Shown one piece after another: positions 1 to 8,027 of a stretch of DNA of 36,296 bases. The translations under genes were made by a program, and so were the position numbers. Origin of the DNA: Paenalicyclobacillus ferrooxydans (GTDB lineage Bacteria > Bacillota > Bacilli > Alicyclobacillales > Alicyclobacillaceae); assembly GCF_001399675.1 (NCBI RefSeq), contig NZ_LJCO01000100.1, positions 1 through 36,296 of the forward strand, read 5' to 3'. The first letter of the stretch is position 1, and each line of letters starts with the position of its first letter. The notes under the pieces are model-generated. The model was not told the DNA's origin and searched no databases. It worked only from the letters and a program-made list of their open reading frames with translations.

Positions 1-18
1 CATGATACCCTTATTCAT
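1..18 (-). CDS. 5' end of a gene running off the left edge (first six codons)
   Basis: On the minus strand an ATG at 18-16 opens a frame reading MNKGIM and running off the window. An AAGGAA ribosome binding site lies 7 bases before it (26-31). The same start, reading MDKGIM, lies at the opposite edge (36279-36296) inside the inverted repeat, so this is one of two copies of a multi-copy gene. The only difference between the two copies in this stretch is the second codon (AAT versus GAT). The product cannot be identified from six residues. A transposase or other mobile-element gene is a plausible guess because the repeat is multi-copy and broke the assembly. Confidence 0.4.
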
Positions 19-25
19 GCTTGGG

Positions 26-75
26 TTCCTTAGATTAGATTTGGACAGGGCTACCTGTACATCTATTCTAAGGAA
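26..75 (-). promoter_or_regulatory. Hairpin that pairs with the ribosome binding site of the left outward gene
   Basis: In the outward transcript TTCCTTAGA pairs with TCTAAGGAA (9 bp). Inside it AGAT pairs with ATCT and ACAGG pairs with CCTGT around a four-base loop (TAGC). The 3' arm contains the AAGGAA ribosome binding site of the outward gene, so folding would hide it. A 15-codon leader ORF (115 down to 68) ends at a TAG inside the 5' arm. This is the mirror image of 36222-36271. Translational control is inferred from the structure. Confidence 0.55.
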
Positions 76-134
76 TCTTTATATGTATAGGGGTTACAGA
101 ATCATGAATCTTCATAAGGTTTAAAATGTTTAAT

Positions 135-158
135 TTGTCAACGGGTACCCGTTGACAA
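135..158 (-). promoter_or_regulatory. 24-bp perfect palindrome overlapping a -35 box (operator-like)
   Basis: Positions 135-158 are a perfect palindrome centred between 146 and 147, with half-site TTGTCAACGGGT. On the minus strand its distal half supplies TTGACA (141-136), an ideal -35 box directed towards the outward gene. No strong -10 lies at 17 bp; TATGAA at 19 bp is the nearest match. A dyad over a -35 box is the usual position for a repressor operator. The binding protein is unknown. Confidence 0.5.
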
Positions 159-189
159 TCCACTAAAAAGTTAATGCAACGCTAGTGGG

Positions 190-285
190 CCACACCGACT
201 TAACTTCGAAAAACAGCGAGGCTAAGTCGTTGGGAGCGACTTAGCGCTGGAAAACCGGAAGGTTAAGAGGCTGAGACCGACTAAG
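190..285. repeat. Left cluster of palindromic TTAGTCG/CGACTAA motifs (about 3 copies)
   Basis: Three related motifs follow the terminal repeat: a partial one at 190-203, a clean one at 222-244 with 8-bp arms CTAAGTCG and CGACTTAG around a 7-base loop, and one at 263-285 with a degraded left arm. They belong to the family amplified at 35513-36115. The motif-next-to-terminal-repeat arrangement is therefore the same at both ends, but copy number differs. Confidence 0.75.
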
Positions 286-316
286 AAGCTCGGTTCAGCG
301 GCCATCGGGCAACAAC

Positions 317-351
317 AGCCGGCCCATCGTCCCGTTACCAGGGGGCCGGCT
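317..351 (-). terminator. GC-rich hairpin beyond serS, possible weak terminator
   Basis: AGCCGGCCC (317-325) pairs with GGGCCGGCT (343-351), a 9-bp stem with an 18-base loop, 108 bases downstream of the serS stop. On the minus strand it is followed by a mixed T/G stretch and no clean T-run, so intrinsic termination would be weak. The rest of 352-458 is GC-rich sequence in which I see no gene. Confidence 0.35.
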
Positions 352-458
352 CAGGGGCCCCGGCGTTCCCAAGCGCCCCTCCGCCCCTGCTTCTAGGGTG
401 CATTAGCCCTGCCCGGCTCTCAGGATGCCTCCGTCTACCCAGTGGGACCCTCCGTGGT

Positions 459-1736
459 TCAACCTAATGTTACGGTGTTCATGTAGGGTTCGAGCGCTTT
501 CGGGATGCGGATGCTGCCGTCTTCCTGCTGATGGACCTCAAGCAGGGGGATGAGGATCCTCGGGCTGGCGACAGCGGTGTTGTTTAGCGTGTAACAAAAC
601 TGCAACTGGCCGTTTTTGTCGCGGTAGCGAATATTCGATCGCCTTGCCTGAAAGTCGAGCAACAGCGACGACGAATGGGTTTCACCGTAAGCGTTGCGGC
701 TCGGCATCCAGGTTTCAATGTCGTACTGCTTGTAGTTCTTCTGCGACATGTCTCCTGTGCATACGGCAACCACCCGGTAAGGGAGTTCGAGGGCTTGCAG
801 AAGGTCTTCGGCGTTTTGCGTGATCTCGTTTAAGAGCCCCTCCGCCACCTCCAGGTCGTTCTCACAGAGAACGACCTGTTCCACTTTCGCGAATTGGTGT
901 ACTCTGTAAAGCCCGCGGACATCACGGCCTGCACTTCCTGCCTCACGCCGATAGCAGTTGGAGACGCCGGCGATGCGAATCGGATCGGACACGTCGACAA
1001 TATCGTCACTGAAGTACGAGACCAGCGGCGCCTCAGCTGTTCCGACCAGCCACAGGTCATCTGCCGGCAGTCGGTATGTTTGCGACTCACCGCCAGGGAA
1101 GAATCCTGTATGGTTCAGGGCTTCCTCGCGCACCATCACCGGAACGTCCATGACTGTGAAGCCGCGTTGGGTGAGCAGATCGATGGCCAATTGCTGCACA
1201 GCGCGGTGCAGGTAAAGACCTCCGTTTTTGAGATAATAGCTGCGGCTGCCTCCGACCTTGACACCGCGAGGGATGTCGATGAGATCGAGGCGTTCGCCGA
1301 GGGTGACGTGATCGAGCGAATCAAAACCGAAATGAGGCAGTTCGCCGACTCGTCGAATCTCAACGTTATCCGCGTCTGACGCACCTTGCGGCGTATCCGG
1401 CGAGACGATGTTCGGGACTAGCAGCATCAATGCATCGTATTCTGCTTGGAGAGCATTCCACCGTGCTTCCACATCGGCAAGATCCTCGTTGATGATACGG
1501 ACCTGCGATTTCAGTTGTGCAGCCTCCGGCCCATCTGCCTGCCCGCAGCCTGCCAGGAGCGCGACCTCCTTCGAGGTCTGGTTCCGTTGCTGCCGCAGCG
1601 TCTCCCGTTTTCGCAGCTCAGCTCTGCGCGCCTCATCTACTTGAATCAACCTGCCCATGTCCACTTGAAGACCCTTGGCTATTGCCACCTCTTGCAGGGT
1701 ATCTCGGTTGTCACGGATGAACTGAATGTCTAACAT
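459..1736 (-). CDS. serS: Seryl-tRNA synthetase
   Basis: 425 residues, normal length. The enzyme charges tRNA-Ser with serine in the cytosol. The N-terminal third (about residues 1-110, starting MLDIQFIRDN) is the coiled-coil tRNA-binding arm. The class II catalytic core follows, with motif 2 around the CYRREAGSAGRDVRGL stretch and motif 3 near the C-terminus (NNTAVASPRIL). The frame is open further upstream to 1979, but that part lies in the T-box leader. The ATG at 1736 matches the family N-terminus and has a GGAGAG box just upstream (about 1742-1747), so it is the true start. The gene stands alone, with its own promoter and T-box, so expression should rise on serine-tRNA starvation. Confidence 0.97.
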   Translation of the reverse strand: MLDIQFIRDNRDTLQEVAIAKGLQVDMGRLIQVDEARRAELRKRETLRQQRNQTSKEVALLAGCGQADGPEAAQLKSQVRIINEDLADVEARWNALQAEYDALMLLVPNIVSPDTPQGASDADNVEIRRVGELPHFGFDSLDHVTLGERLDLIDIPRGVKVGGSRSYYLKNGGLYLHRAVQQLAIDLLTQRGFTVMDVPVMVREEALNHTGFFPGGESQTYRLPADDLWLVGTAEAPLVSYFSDDIVDVSDPIRIAGVSNCYRREAGSAGRDVRGLYRVHQFAKVEQVVLCENDLEVAEGLLNEITQNAEDLLQALELPYRVVAVCTGDMSQKNYKQYDIETWMPSRNAYGETHSSSLLLDFQARRSNIRYRDKNGQLQFCYTLNNTAVASPRILIPLLEVHQQEDGSIRIPKALEPYMNTVTLG

Positions 1737-1772
1737 CTGCCCACTCTCCTTTGGACGATAAAGTAGAAAACA

Positions 1773-2127
1773 AAAAGCGCCCTCATCCGATTGGGACGAG
1801 GAGCGCTTTTGCTCGCGGTGCCACCCAATTTGACCGATCCGCTCAGCCACCCCGCCATACCTCACACGTGACGCTCGTACGAGTGTCGTCTTGGGATGGG
1901 GTGGAATCGGATCGATCCCCTTTGGTTCCGCGGTAACGGGCGGGCCCGATCTACTTAGAGAGCGGCAGGGCAGGGCCATCGCAGGCGGGCGTACTAGCTG
2001 AGACTACCACACCCGCAGCCTGTCTGGCGTCCTGCTCCCGATGCTCAACTCCGGTCATAAATGCCTCCGAGTTGGATGCTCTTCACTGGCATAATGCACT
2101 TTGGTTGCGACCCTAGCGGTCGATGTT
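1773..2127 (-). promoter_or_regulatory. T-box leader of serS
   Basis: On the minus strand the conserved T-box core GGGTGGCACCGCG lies at 1826-1814. It is followed by a terminator with arms AAAAGCGC and GCGCTTTT (1810-1803 and 1780-1773) and a T-run. This is the standard antiterminator/terminator switch: uncharged tRNA binds stem I and the T-box core and allows read-through. The gene context implies tRNA-Ser. The specifier codon in stem I is not assigned with confidence (TCT, TCA and AGC all occur in the candidate area). The 5' end is estimated from the promoter. Confidence 0.88.
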
Positions 2128-2133
2128 GACGAT

Positions 2134-2163
2134 ATTATATGCGGTTCGAAGGCCAGAACGCAA
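2134..2163 (-). promoter_or_regulatory. Promoter of serS
   Basis: On the minus strand -35 TTGCGT (2163-2158) and -10 TATAAT (2139-2134) are separated by 18 bp. Transcription would start near 2127, immediately before the T-box stem I region. Confidence 0.65.
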
Positions 2164-2683
2164 GCGAATCGGCCGGGCGGGTCCGCCACTGGGGTGGGCG
2201 CCTGGGCTCCCGGGTCCTGCATCAAGCCCTCGGCCCTTATCATGAGGTCGGGGCCTTTGTCATTGGGGTGGGCTCCCCGGGCTCCCGGCTCCCGCAACAG
2301 CGAACATTTTTACCGTTAATGGCCATTTTTCAACAAGTGGCACTCAAACAAGGTACAAAATGTCCTCTATCGCCTGATTTTTACTCGTTTGGTGGCTGAT
2401 TGACCCGCACAGTGAACAATTCTTCCCTTATGTCGATCCGATTCCGCTGAAATCGGCTCATAAAGGAAATTTGGTTCGTTCCGCGGGCCCTACTGGCCAC
2501 AGGGACTCCGCGCGCCCTGACAGCCAGCCACAGTGGCGTCACAGCCTTGCCAGGCACGGCAGCTCCACGGTCCCACCGGCCACTGTGGCTCATTGCGAGG
2601 CGCCCGCGGCGTCGATCAGGCCCGCGGAAATCATTGCGCCCCCCCGGCGTAAGCCCCTTGCGCCGGTACCAACGCGAACCGGC
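2164..2683. other. Intergenic stretch between ileS and the serS promoter
   Basis: No convincing gene. It holds an 11-bp inverted repeat, AGCCACAGTGG (2526-2536) and CCACTGTGGCT (2580-2590), 94-158 bases past the ileS stop. That could fold in the ileS 3' transcript but has no T-run. Two imperfect direct copies of a GGGGTGGGC...GGGCTCCCGG stretch lie near 2190-2217 and 2260-2290. Short ORFs here overlap each other on both strands and lack ribosome binding sites. Confidence 0.5.
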
Positions 2684-5600
2684 TTACTTCTTCACCGTCA
2701 GGCGCAGCGGCTTGCCGTTGACGTCCCAGTCTTTGGTGAGGTCGCCGTCGCCAAAGCCAGCCGAGCCAGCCGACCCGGTCTGCCCATCCTGCCCGGCCGC
2801 GCCAGCCGCGCCAACGCTAGCCTGTTCACCCTCGAACACAAACCCGTACGCCAGCACCGTTGCCGCAATCTCTTCCGCGTTGTCGCGCAGCACCTTTAGC
2901 ACCTCTGCGTCGCCGGATGCGGCGAATGTGACACGGTCGGTCACGTTGTAGTTGACCTCTTTGCGCATCATCTGCATCTTTGAGACGAGCTCGCGCACGA
3001 ACCCTTCCTCAATCAGCTCAGGTGTCAGTGTTGTATCGAGTCCAACGAAGCCGTGCGGTGTCGTCACCAGCATGCCTTCAAACACGGGGTGGAAGCGCAG
3101 TTCGCCGTGTTCGCGCCCGATCCGCTGACCTTCAAGCTCAACTTCACCCTTTTCGCGGAATGCAGCAATCACTTCCGGGCCGGCACTCTTGGCAGCTTTG
3201 TTCAGAACCGGGACCAGCTTGCCGTAGTCCTGACCGACTGCCTTCAGGTTCAGGAACAACTCTGGTTTTGCGACAGCGTCAAGCTCCGCGTAAACCAGTT
3301 CCTTCACGTTCAACTCGTCTTTGATGACCTCTGTGAACTTCTGCAACAGGGCAGCCTTGTCAGCCGAGACATACAGCTTCGAGAGCGGCTGTCTGGTCTT
3401 CATCTTCGTCTCGTTGCGCAGGTGACGTCCTGCTTCAACCACGTCAAGGACCTCGCTCATCTCGTCAAGCAGCGACTTATCGACCAGAGCCATGTCAGCG
3501 ACCGGGAAGTCCGTCAAGTGAACCGACAGCGGTGCATCCGGATAAGCGGTGCGGACCACGTTCTGGTACAGCTCTTCCGCGATAAACGGAGTCATCGGAG
3601 CGGCCAGCTTTGCCACTGTTTCGAGTACCTCGTACAGGGTGCGGTATGCAGCGATCTTATCGGCCTCCATCCCCGGCGCCCAGAAACGCTCGCGGTTGCG
3701 GCGGATGTACCAAGTCGACAGGTCATCGACGAGACCCTGCAGGGCTCTTGCTGCGGACGTTGCATCGTACTTGTTCAGCCACCGGTCAATCTTGTCGACC
3801 ACGTCGTTCATTCGCGCCAAGATCCATTTGTCCATTAACGGCCGCTCTGCAACAGGCACGTTGTGATCTGCAGGATTAAATCCATCAATGCTCGCGTACA
3901 GCGCGTAGAATGCATGGACGTTTTGCAACAGGTCGATAAACTTCGCCTTGCTCTCCGCAACAGCCCGGTGATAGAAACGCTGGGAGTTCCACGGCTGGTT
4001 GTTCACCAGGAAGTAAAAACGCAGCGCATCTGCGCCGTGCATGTCAAAGGCTTCAAACGGATCGATCACGTTCCCTTTTGACTTCGACATCTTCTTGCCG
4101 CTCTCATCCACCACGTGGCCGAGCACAAGCACATTCTTGTACGGGGCCTGGCCGGTCATCAAGGTCGAGATGGCGAGCAGGCTGTAGAACCAACCGCGCG
4201 TCTGGTCAATCGCTTCACAGATGTAGTCGGCCGGGAACAGGCGGTGGAAGTCGTCCTGGTGTTCGAATGGGTAGTGCCACTGCGCAAACGGCATACTCCC
4301 GGAGTCGAACCAAACGTCGATGACCTCCGGCACGCGGCGCATCGTCCCGCCGCAGGAACAGGCATACGTGATGTCGTCGATGTACGGCTTATGCAGCTCT
4401 GACGGCAGGCGGCCTGCTTTCTCCTTCAATTCCGCGCGCGATCCGATGCATTCCTTCTCCCCGCACTTGTCACAGACCCAGATGGGGAGGGGGGTGCCCC
4501 AGTAGCGGCTGCGGGACAGGTTCCAGTCAACCAGGTTGTCAAGGAAGTTGCCCATCCGGCCATCCTTGATATGCTCCGGCATCCAGTTGACGCCTTGCGA
4601 GTTTTTGATGACCTGATCTTTCACTTCGGTCATGCGGATGAACCAGCTGTCAATTGCGTAGTACAAGAGCGGCGTATCACAGCGCCAGCAGTGTGGGTAG
4701 GAGTGCTCGTATTTGTGCTTTTCGTACATTACGCCGCGGGCTGCAAGGTCTTTGACGATGTCGACGTTCACGTCTTCATCGCGGACAAACCGACCTGCAA
4801 AGTCAGTGACGTCGTCGGTAAACCGGCCGGTCAGGTCGACAAAGTTGCAGTACACCATGCCGTGTTCCTGGCAAACGCGATAGTCGTCTTCGCCAAAGGC
4901 CGGCGCCATGTGAACGATACCGGTACCAGATTCCTCGGTCACGTGGTTTGAGGTGACCACTTCAAACTTCTTACCCTCGACCTTTACGTACGGGAAGACC
5001 GGCTCGTATTTCACACCGAGCAATTCTGTCCCTGTCTTCTGGTCGATCACGCTGTCGCCCTCATGCAAGAACCCGTCCTTGAGGCCTTCGGCCACCCAGT
5101 AGTTCTCGCCGTGTTCCGCCGAGTGGATGAGTACGTAGGTCAGGTTCGGGTTGACCGCGAGTGCCACGTTGCTCGGCAGGGTCCACGGCGTCGTCGTCCA
5201 GGCCAGGATGAACGTCGGGGTATCCGTGCCATCTGTACCAGCTCCGGAAGCTGTGGTCTCCGTCACGCGGAACTTCGCAGTGACGGTCAGGTCCTTCACG
5301 TCCGCGTAGCCTTGTGCCACTTCGTGGCTGGACAGCGTTGTTTCACAGTGCGGGCAGTACGGGCTGACGCGGTGGCCTTGGTACAGGAGGCCCTTGTCAT
5401 ACACCGTGTGCAGGATATTCCACACCGACTCAATGTAGTCGTCGGTGAGGGTCATGTATGGGTTATCGAGATCGGTCCAATAAGCCAGTCGTTCGGTGAG
5501 TTCACGCCACGTCTTCTCGTAGGTCCAAACGCTGTCTTTACACTCCTGGATGAACCGCTCGATGCCAAACGCCTGGATCTGCTTTTTGCCGCTGATGCCG

Positions 5601-5899
5601 TGTTTCTTCTCGATCTCGATTTCCACCGGCAACCCGTGCGTGTCCCAACCGGCTTTCCGCTCGACGTGAAAGCCCTTCATGGTCTTAAAGCGGGGATAGA
5701 CGTCTTTCATTAAACGGGTTAGGACGTGGCCCGGGTGAGGCTTTCCGTTTGCCGTCGGTGGACCCTCGTAGAAGACAAACTCGGGTTGTCCTTCGCGAAT
5801 CTCTTCGCTCTTTTTAAACACATGATGTTCATTCCAAAATTCGAGTACGCGCGACTCCCTGGTTTTCGCAGGCTCTTTCGCGTCTACGCGTTGCAGCAT
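2684..5899 (-). CDS. ileS: Isoleucyl-tRNA synthetase, type 2 (eukaryote-like)
   Basis: 1071 residues, longer than the ~920-residue type 1 enzyme of B. subtilis and in the range of type 2 IleRS. Class I Rossmann core with HxGH as HPGH near residue 52 and KMSKS as KKMSKSKGN near residue 600; the CP1 editing domain lies between. The signature GWDTHGLPVE and the SRYWGTPLPIW stretch fit IleRS. The start at 5899 follows GGGAGG by 7 bases; a frame-open upstream ATG at 5920 would put that binding site inside the gene. Type 2 enzymes are known for tolerance of mupirocin, so that is possible but not shown here. Oddity: residues about 1022-1046 near the C-terminus are a Gly/Ala/Ser-rich, collagen-like insert (QDGQTGSAGSAGFGDG) not expected in the family. 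Confidence 0.96.
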   Translation of the reverse strand: MLQRVDAKEPAKTRESRVLEFWNEHHVFKKSEEIREGQPEFVFYEGPPTANGKPHPGHVLTRLMKDVYPRFKTMKGFHVERKAGWDTHGLPVEIEIEKKHGISGKKQIQAFGIERFIQECKDSVWTYEKTWRELTERLAYWTDLDNPYMTLTDDYIESVWNILHTVYDKGLLYQGHRVSPYCPHCETTLSSHEVAQGYADVKDLTVTAKFRVTETTASGAGTDGTDTPTFILAWTTTPWTLPSNVALAVNPNLTYVLIHSAEHGENYWVAEGLKDGFLHEGDSVIDQKTGTELLGVKYEPVFPYVKVEGKKFEVVTSNHVTEESGTGIVHMAPAFGEDDYRVCQEHGMVYCNFVDLTGRFTDDVTDFAGRFVRDEDVNVDIVKDLAARGVMYEKHKYEHSYPHCWRCDTPLLYYAIDSWFIRMTEVKDQVIKNSQGVNWMPEHIKDGRMGNFLDNLVDWNLSRSRYWGTPLPIWVCDKCGEKECIGSRAELKEKAGRLPSELHKPYIDDITYACSCGGTMRRVPEVIDVWFDSGSMPFAQWHYPFEHQDDFHRLFPADYICEAIDQTRGWFYSLLAISTLMTGQAPYKNVLVLGHVVDESGKKMSKSKGNVIDPFEAFDMHGADALRFYFLVNNQPWNSQRFYHRAVAESKAKFIDLLQNVHAFYALYASIDGFNPADHNVPVAERPLMDKWILARMNDVVDKIDRWLNKYDATSAARALQGLVDDLSTWYIRRNRERFWAPGMEADKIAAYRTLYEVLETVAKLAAPMTPFIAEELYQNVVRTAYPDAPLSVHLTDFPVADMALVDKSLLDEMSEVLDVVEAGRHLRNETKMKTRQPLSKLYVSADKAALLQKFTEVIKDELNVKELVYAELDAVAKPELFLNLKAVGQDYGKLVPVLNKAAKSAGPEVIAAFREKGEVELEGQRIGREHGELRFHPVFEGMLVTTPHGFVGLDTTLTPELIEEGFVRELVSKMQMMRKEVNYNVTDRVTFAASGDAEVLKVLRDNAEEIAATVLAYGFVFEGEQASVGAAGAAGQDGQTGSAGSAGFGDGDLTKDWDVNGKPLRLTVKK

Positions 5900-6030
5900 G
5901 ATGATTCCTCCCTTGTTCAAATGGTGCCCACTTGTAAGACTGCGGGACGCACGATGTCGTTGAAAAACAACCTTTGCACCAACAAATTGTCACCAACAAT
6001 TTTCCACCAAAAACTTGTGACCAAAAAAGC

Positions 6031-6148
6031 GTGAACCCAAAAAGTGAACCCAAAAGCGAATCAAAAAGGTGAATCAAAAAGGTGAATCAAAAAGGTGAAT
6101 CAAAAAGGTGAATCAAAAAGGTGAATCAAAAAGGTGAATCAAAAAGTG
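6031..6148. repeat. 13-bp tandem repeat in the ileS mRNA leader
   Basis: Seven copies of GGTGAATCAAAAA at exact 13-bp spacing (GAATCA at 6058, 6071, 6084, 6097, 6110, 6123, 6136) with two degenerate GTGAACCCAAAA copies before them. They lie between the T-box terminator and the ileS start, so the mRNA carries repeated TTTTTGATTCACC. No ORF uses them convincingly. Confidence 0.9.
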
Positions 6149-6178
6149 TGGATTTAATCAGTGCGCAAAAGTGTGGAT

Positions 6179-6540
6179 CAAAAAACCCGCCCCTCATGAA
6201 GGGGCGGGTTGAATTCCCGCTGTACCACCCAACTTAACGTCAACCACCATCGGATCGGCAAACCTCGGATGCAACCTCCGAAGGTTCAACGCACGGTGTG
6301 ACGCTCCATCTGTCAAACCTTGCAGGCGGCCAGACTCTTGACCGTGCTTGCGCCAGTTTGCCCCACTGTAACGGGAAGGCCCCGGTTTGCTGTACTCGCC
6401 GATTCAGCTTTCCGCAAACACCTCAGAGGTGATTTTCATCCTTGTTCCTGTATGGGGTTCCCAGCACTCCCCACTCTCTGTGACAGGGTAGGGCAAGAAC
6501 TACTCGTCCTCGTCAACGGTGAAACGATATCCATATTAAT
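6179..6540 (-). promoter_or_regulatory. T-box leader of ileS, specifier ATC
   Basis: On the minus strand the stem I features appear in order: an AGAGAGTGGGG..GTGCTG..GAACCCC segment (about 6479-6453), then specifier ATC (6433-6431, isoleucine) followed by A, then the T-box core GGGTGGTACAGCGGG (6230-6216). The terminator AACCCGCCCC/GGGGCGGGTT (6210-6184) is followed by a T-run. The specifier agrees with the downstream gene. Uncharged tRNA-Ile should switch on ileS by antitermination. Confidence 0.93.
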
Positions 6541-6547
6541 GAAGAAT

Positions 6548-6576
6548 AGTGTAGCAGACGCAGAGATTTTCCTCAA
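6548..6576 (-). promoter_or_regulatory. Promoter of ileS
   Basis: On the minus strand -35 TTGAGG (6576-6571), 17-bp spacer, -10 TACACT (6553-6548). The start site near 6540 would be just upstream of the T-box stem I. Confidence 0.6.
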
Positions 6577-6956
6577 GTCAAAATTGGTCAAAAAGCACTT
6601 ACGGCCAAGCAATCCTCGAATTTTTGAAAGTAGGGCATGCCGATTGGGCTCGAATTCAAGCCTGCCCGTCGAGCTGACTACGCTGGAGTCCATCCCTCTT
6701 ACTTTCGCAATGCAGCGATCGGAATCGCAACCACCATTTTGGGTCTCCTCGCTCGCATCCGCGAGACGATACGTTATACTTAAATATAATGGCGCAGGAC
6801 AAGGGTGTCGATCCGTCCCCATCAAGCCGCTGATCAAGTTTTCATCGTTGCAACAGGATTTCGGGTCGGCTCGTTTCTAGGGGATGGCGCACCGCCCTGC
6901 AGTCCAACAATGGACAAGAAATTTCCGGAAGTTGGCTAGAATAGGAGGAAAACTGA
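6577..6956. other. Divergent intergenic region between ileS and the UPF0173 gene
   Basis: No gene supported. A TATAAT on the plus strand at 6785-6790 (in TTAAATATAATGG) may be the -10 of the downstream hydrolase, though no good -35 lies at 16-18 bp. A hairpin with arms CTCGC and GCGAG sits near 6749-6765. ORFs spanning this region on either strand overlap the T-box and are shadows. Confidence 0.35.
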
Positions 6957-7640
6957 ATGAAGCTCACTTATCACGGACATTCGTGTTTCACAGTGGAGGA
7001 TGGGGAACATCGGGTTATTATCGACCCTTTCCTCAGCAACAACCCACGCGCAGACATCGGACCGGATGACGTCAAAGTTGATGCGGTCTTATTGACCCAC
7101 GGCCATGGCGATCACGTTGGTGACACCGAAGCCATCGCCAAGGCGAACAATGCGGTGATTGTCGCACCGTTTGAAGTAGCCTCGTATTTTGGAGAACTTG
7201 GCTATCAGGCCCATCCGCTTGCACATGGGGGCAAGCACACCTTCCCATTTGGTACGGTGAAGCTGACGATTGCATTCCACGGGTCTGGCTTGGAGGTTGG
7301 CGGCGACGTGAAGAACGGCGGCAATCCAGCAGGTCTCCTTGTAACGATGGGAGGCAAAACCTTCTACCACGCGGGAGACACAGCCCTCTTCAGTGACATG
7401 AAGCTAATTGGCGATCGGGAGCATGTTGATGTCACGGCGCTGCCGATTGGCGACAATTTTACCATGGGACCTGACGACGCACTGCAGGCAGCTGAATGGG
7501 TACATGCAGGACTCACCATTCCGATGCATTACAACACATTCGATTTAATTGCTCAGGATGGACATGCATATGTAGCCTCTGTTGAGGCGAAGGGACTGAA
7601 AGGCAAAGTACTCGAGCCGGGTGAATCAGTCGAGGTCTAA
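6957..7640 (+). CDS. UPF0173 metal-dependent hydrolase (metallo-beta-lactamase fold)
   Basis: 227 residues, the usual size for the UPF0173/YtkL family. The N-terminus MKLTYHGHSCF and the metal motif THGHGDHVGD (about residues 48-57) are typical. Further ligands include the His in AFHGSG (about 104), the Asp in HAGDTALF (about 140) and the His in PMHYNTF (about 196). The substrate of this family is not known. It has no signal peptide, so it is probably cytosolic. An AGGAGG box lies 8 bases before the ATG. It is a single-gene unit ending at the bidirectional terminator 7701-7740. Confidence 0.93.
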   Translation: MKLTYHGHSCFTVEDGEHRVIIDPFLSNNPRADIGPDDVKVDAVLLTHGHGDHVGDTEAIAKANNAVIVAPFEVASYFGELGYQAHPLAHGGKHTFPFGTVKLTIAFHGSGLEVGGDVKNGGNPAGLLVTMGGKTFYHAGDTALFSDMKLIGDREHVDVTALPIGDNFTMGPDDALQAAEWVHAGLTIPMHYNTFDLIAQDGHAYVASVEAKGLKGKVLEPGESVEV

Positions 7641-7700
7641 CGAGGTCTAAGCAACGAACGGTTACACAGACGGCTAGCCCTCTGGTATAGTGCTTGGCAC

Positions 7701-7740
7701 AAACAGCGCGGCATCCCTTATGGAAGGGGCCGCGCTGTTT
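7701..7740. terminator. Bidirectional terminator
   Basis: AAACAGCGCGGC (7701-7712) pairs perfectly with GCCGCGCTGTTT (7729-7740), a 12-bp stem with a 16-base loop. It sits between convergent genes (the UPF0173 hydrolase on plus, DUF3243 on minus) and can serve both. Confidence 0.88.
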
Positions 7741-7769
7741 GTTGTTACATCATCTGCAGTTGATGAAAA

Positions 7770-8027
7770 TCAATGCGCTTTGTCGGTCATTTTCACCATC
7801 AGACCAGCCAAGGTATGCTGCTCATCGGGTGAACCTGCATCCCAAAGCTGTTTCAACAAACGCTCTTGGGGATTCTTGGGATCCACCTTGTCTGACAAAA
7901 AGGAGCCCATTTTTGAAGCAACGTCGGTGATACGTTCCTTGGACATCCCCATGGCTTGCGCCTTGTCGACTTGCTCACCGAGGAATTCCTTCCAGCGATC
8001 AAAGTTCTCAAGTAAATTTGTATCCAC
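7770..8027 (-). CDS. DUF3243 family protein (YmfJ-like)
   Basis: 85 residues, small and charged, with no membrane segment. The pattern NFDRWKEFLGEQVDKAQ...GMSKERI...VDPKNPQE..LL.QLWDAGSPDEQH.LA..MVKM matches the DUF3243 family of Bacillota, named YmfJ in B. subtilis; its function is unknown. Start is GTG at 8027, preceded by GGAGGG (about 8036-8041). It is convergent with the UPF0173 gene and shares its terminator. In other Bacillota it lies near ymf genes, which are not present here. Confidence 0.85.
   Translation of the reverse strand: MDTNLLENFDRWKEFLGEQVDKAQAMGMSKERITDVASKMGSFLSDKVDPKNPQERLLKQLWDAGSPDEQHTLAGLMVKMTDKAH

Larger units (their letters stand above)
1..203. repeat. Left copy of the ~203-bp terminal inverted repeat
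   Basis: Positions 1-203 match the reverse complement of 36094-36296 with three mismatches seen by eye (15, 190 and 192). Position i pairs with position 36297-i with no gap. Identity ends at the GACTTAA shared with the first palindromic motif of the adjacent array, after which left and right diverge. The repeat holds an operator-like palindrome, a leader hairpin and an outward gene start, so it is a promoter-plus-leader region, not a simple insertion-sequence tip. The window ends exactly at the symmetric point, as expected when an assembler stops in a repeat. Confidence 0.95.

Noticed and set aside
1-203. Terminal repeats as classical insertion-sequence ends flanking a 36-kb composite transposon
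   Set aside because: The interior is core chromosomal genes in conserved order, and the repeats read outward into a gene start, so they belong to elements continuing beyond the window.
3053-3838. Plus-strand 261-codon ORF inside ileS
   Set aside because: Antisense shadow of a well-supported synthetase gene.
6320-6880. Plus-strand 186-codon ORF upstream of the UPF0173 gene
   Set aside because: It covers the ileS T-box and promoter on the opposite strand and has no binding site or family pattern.
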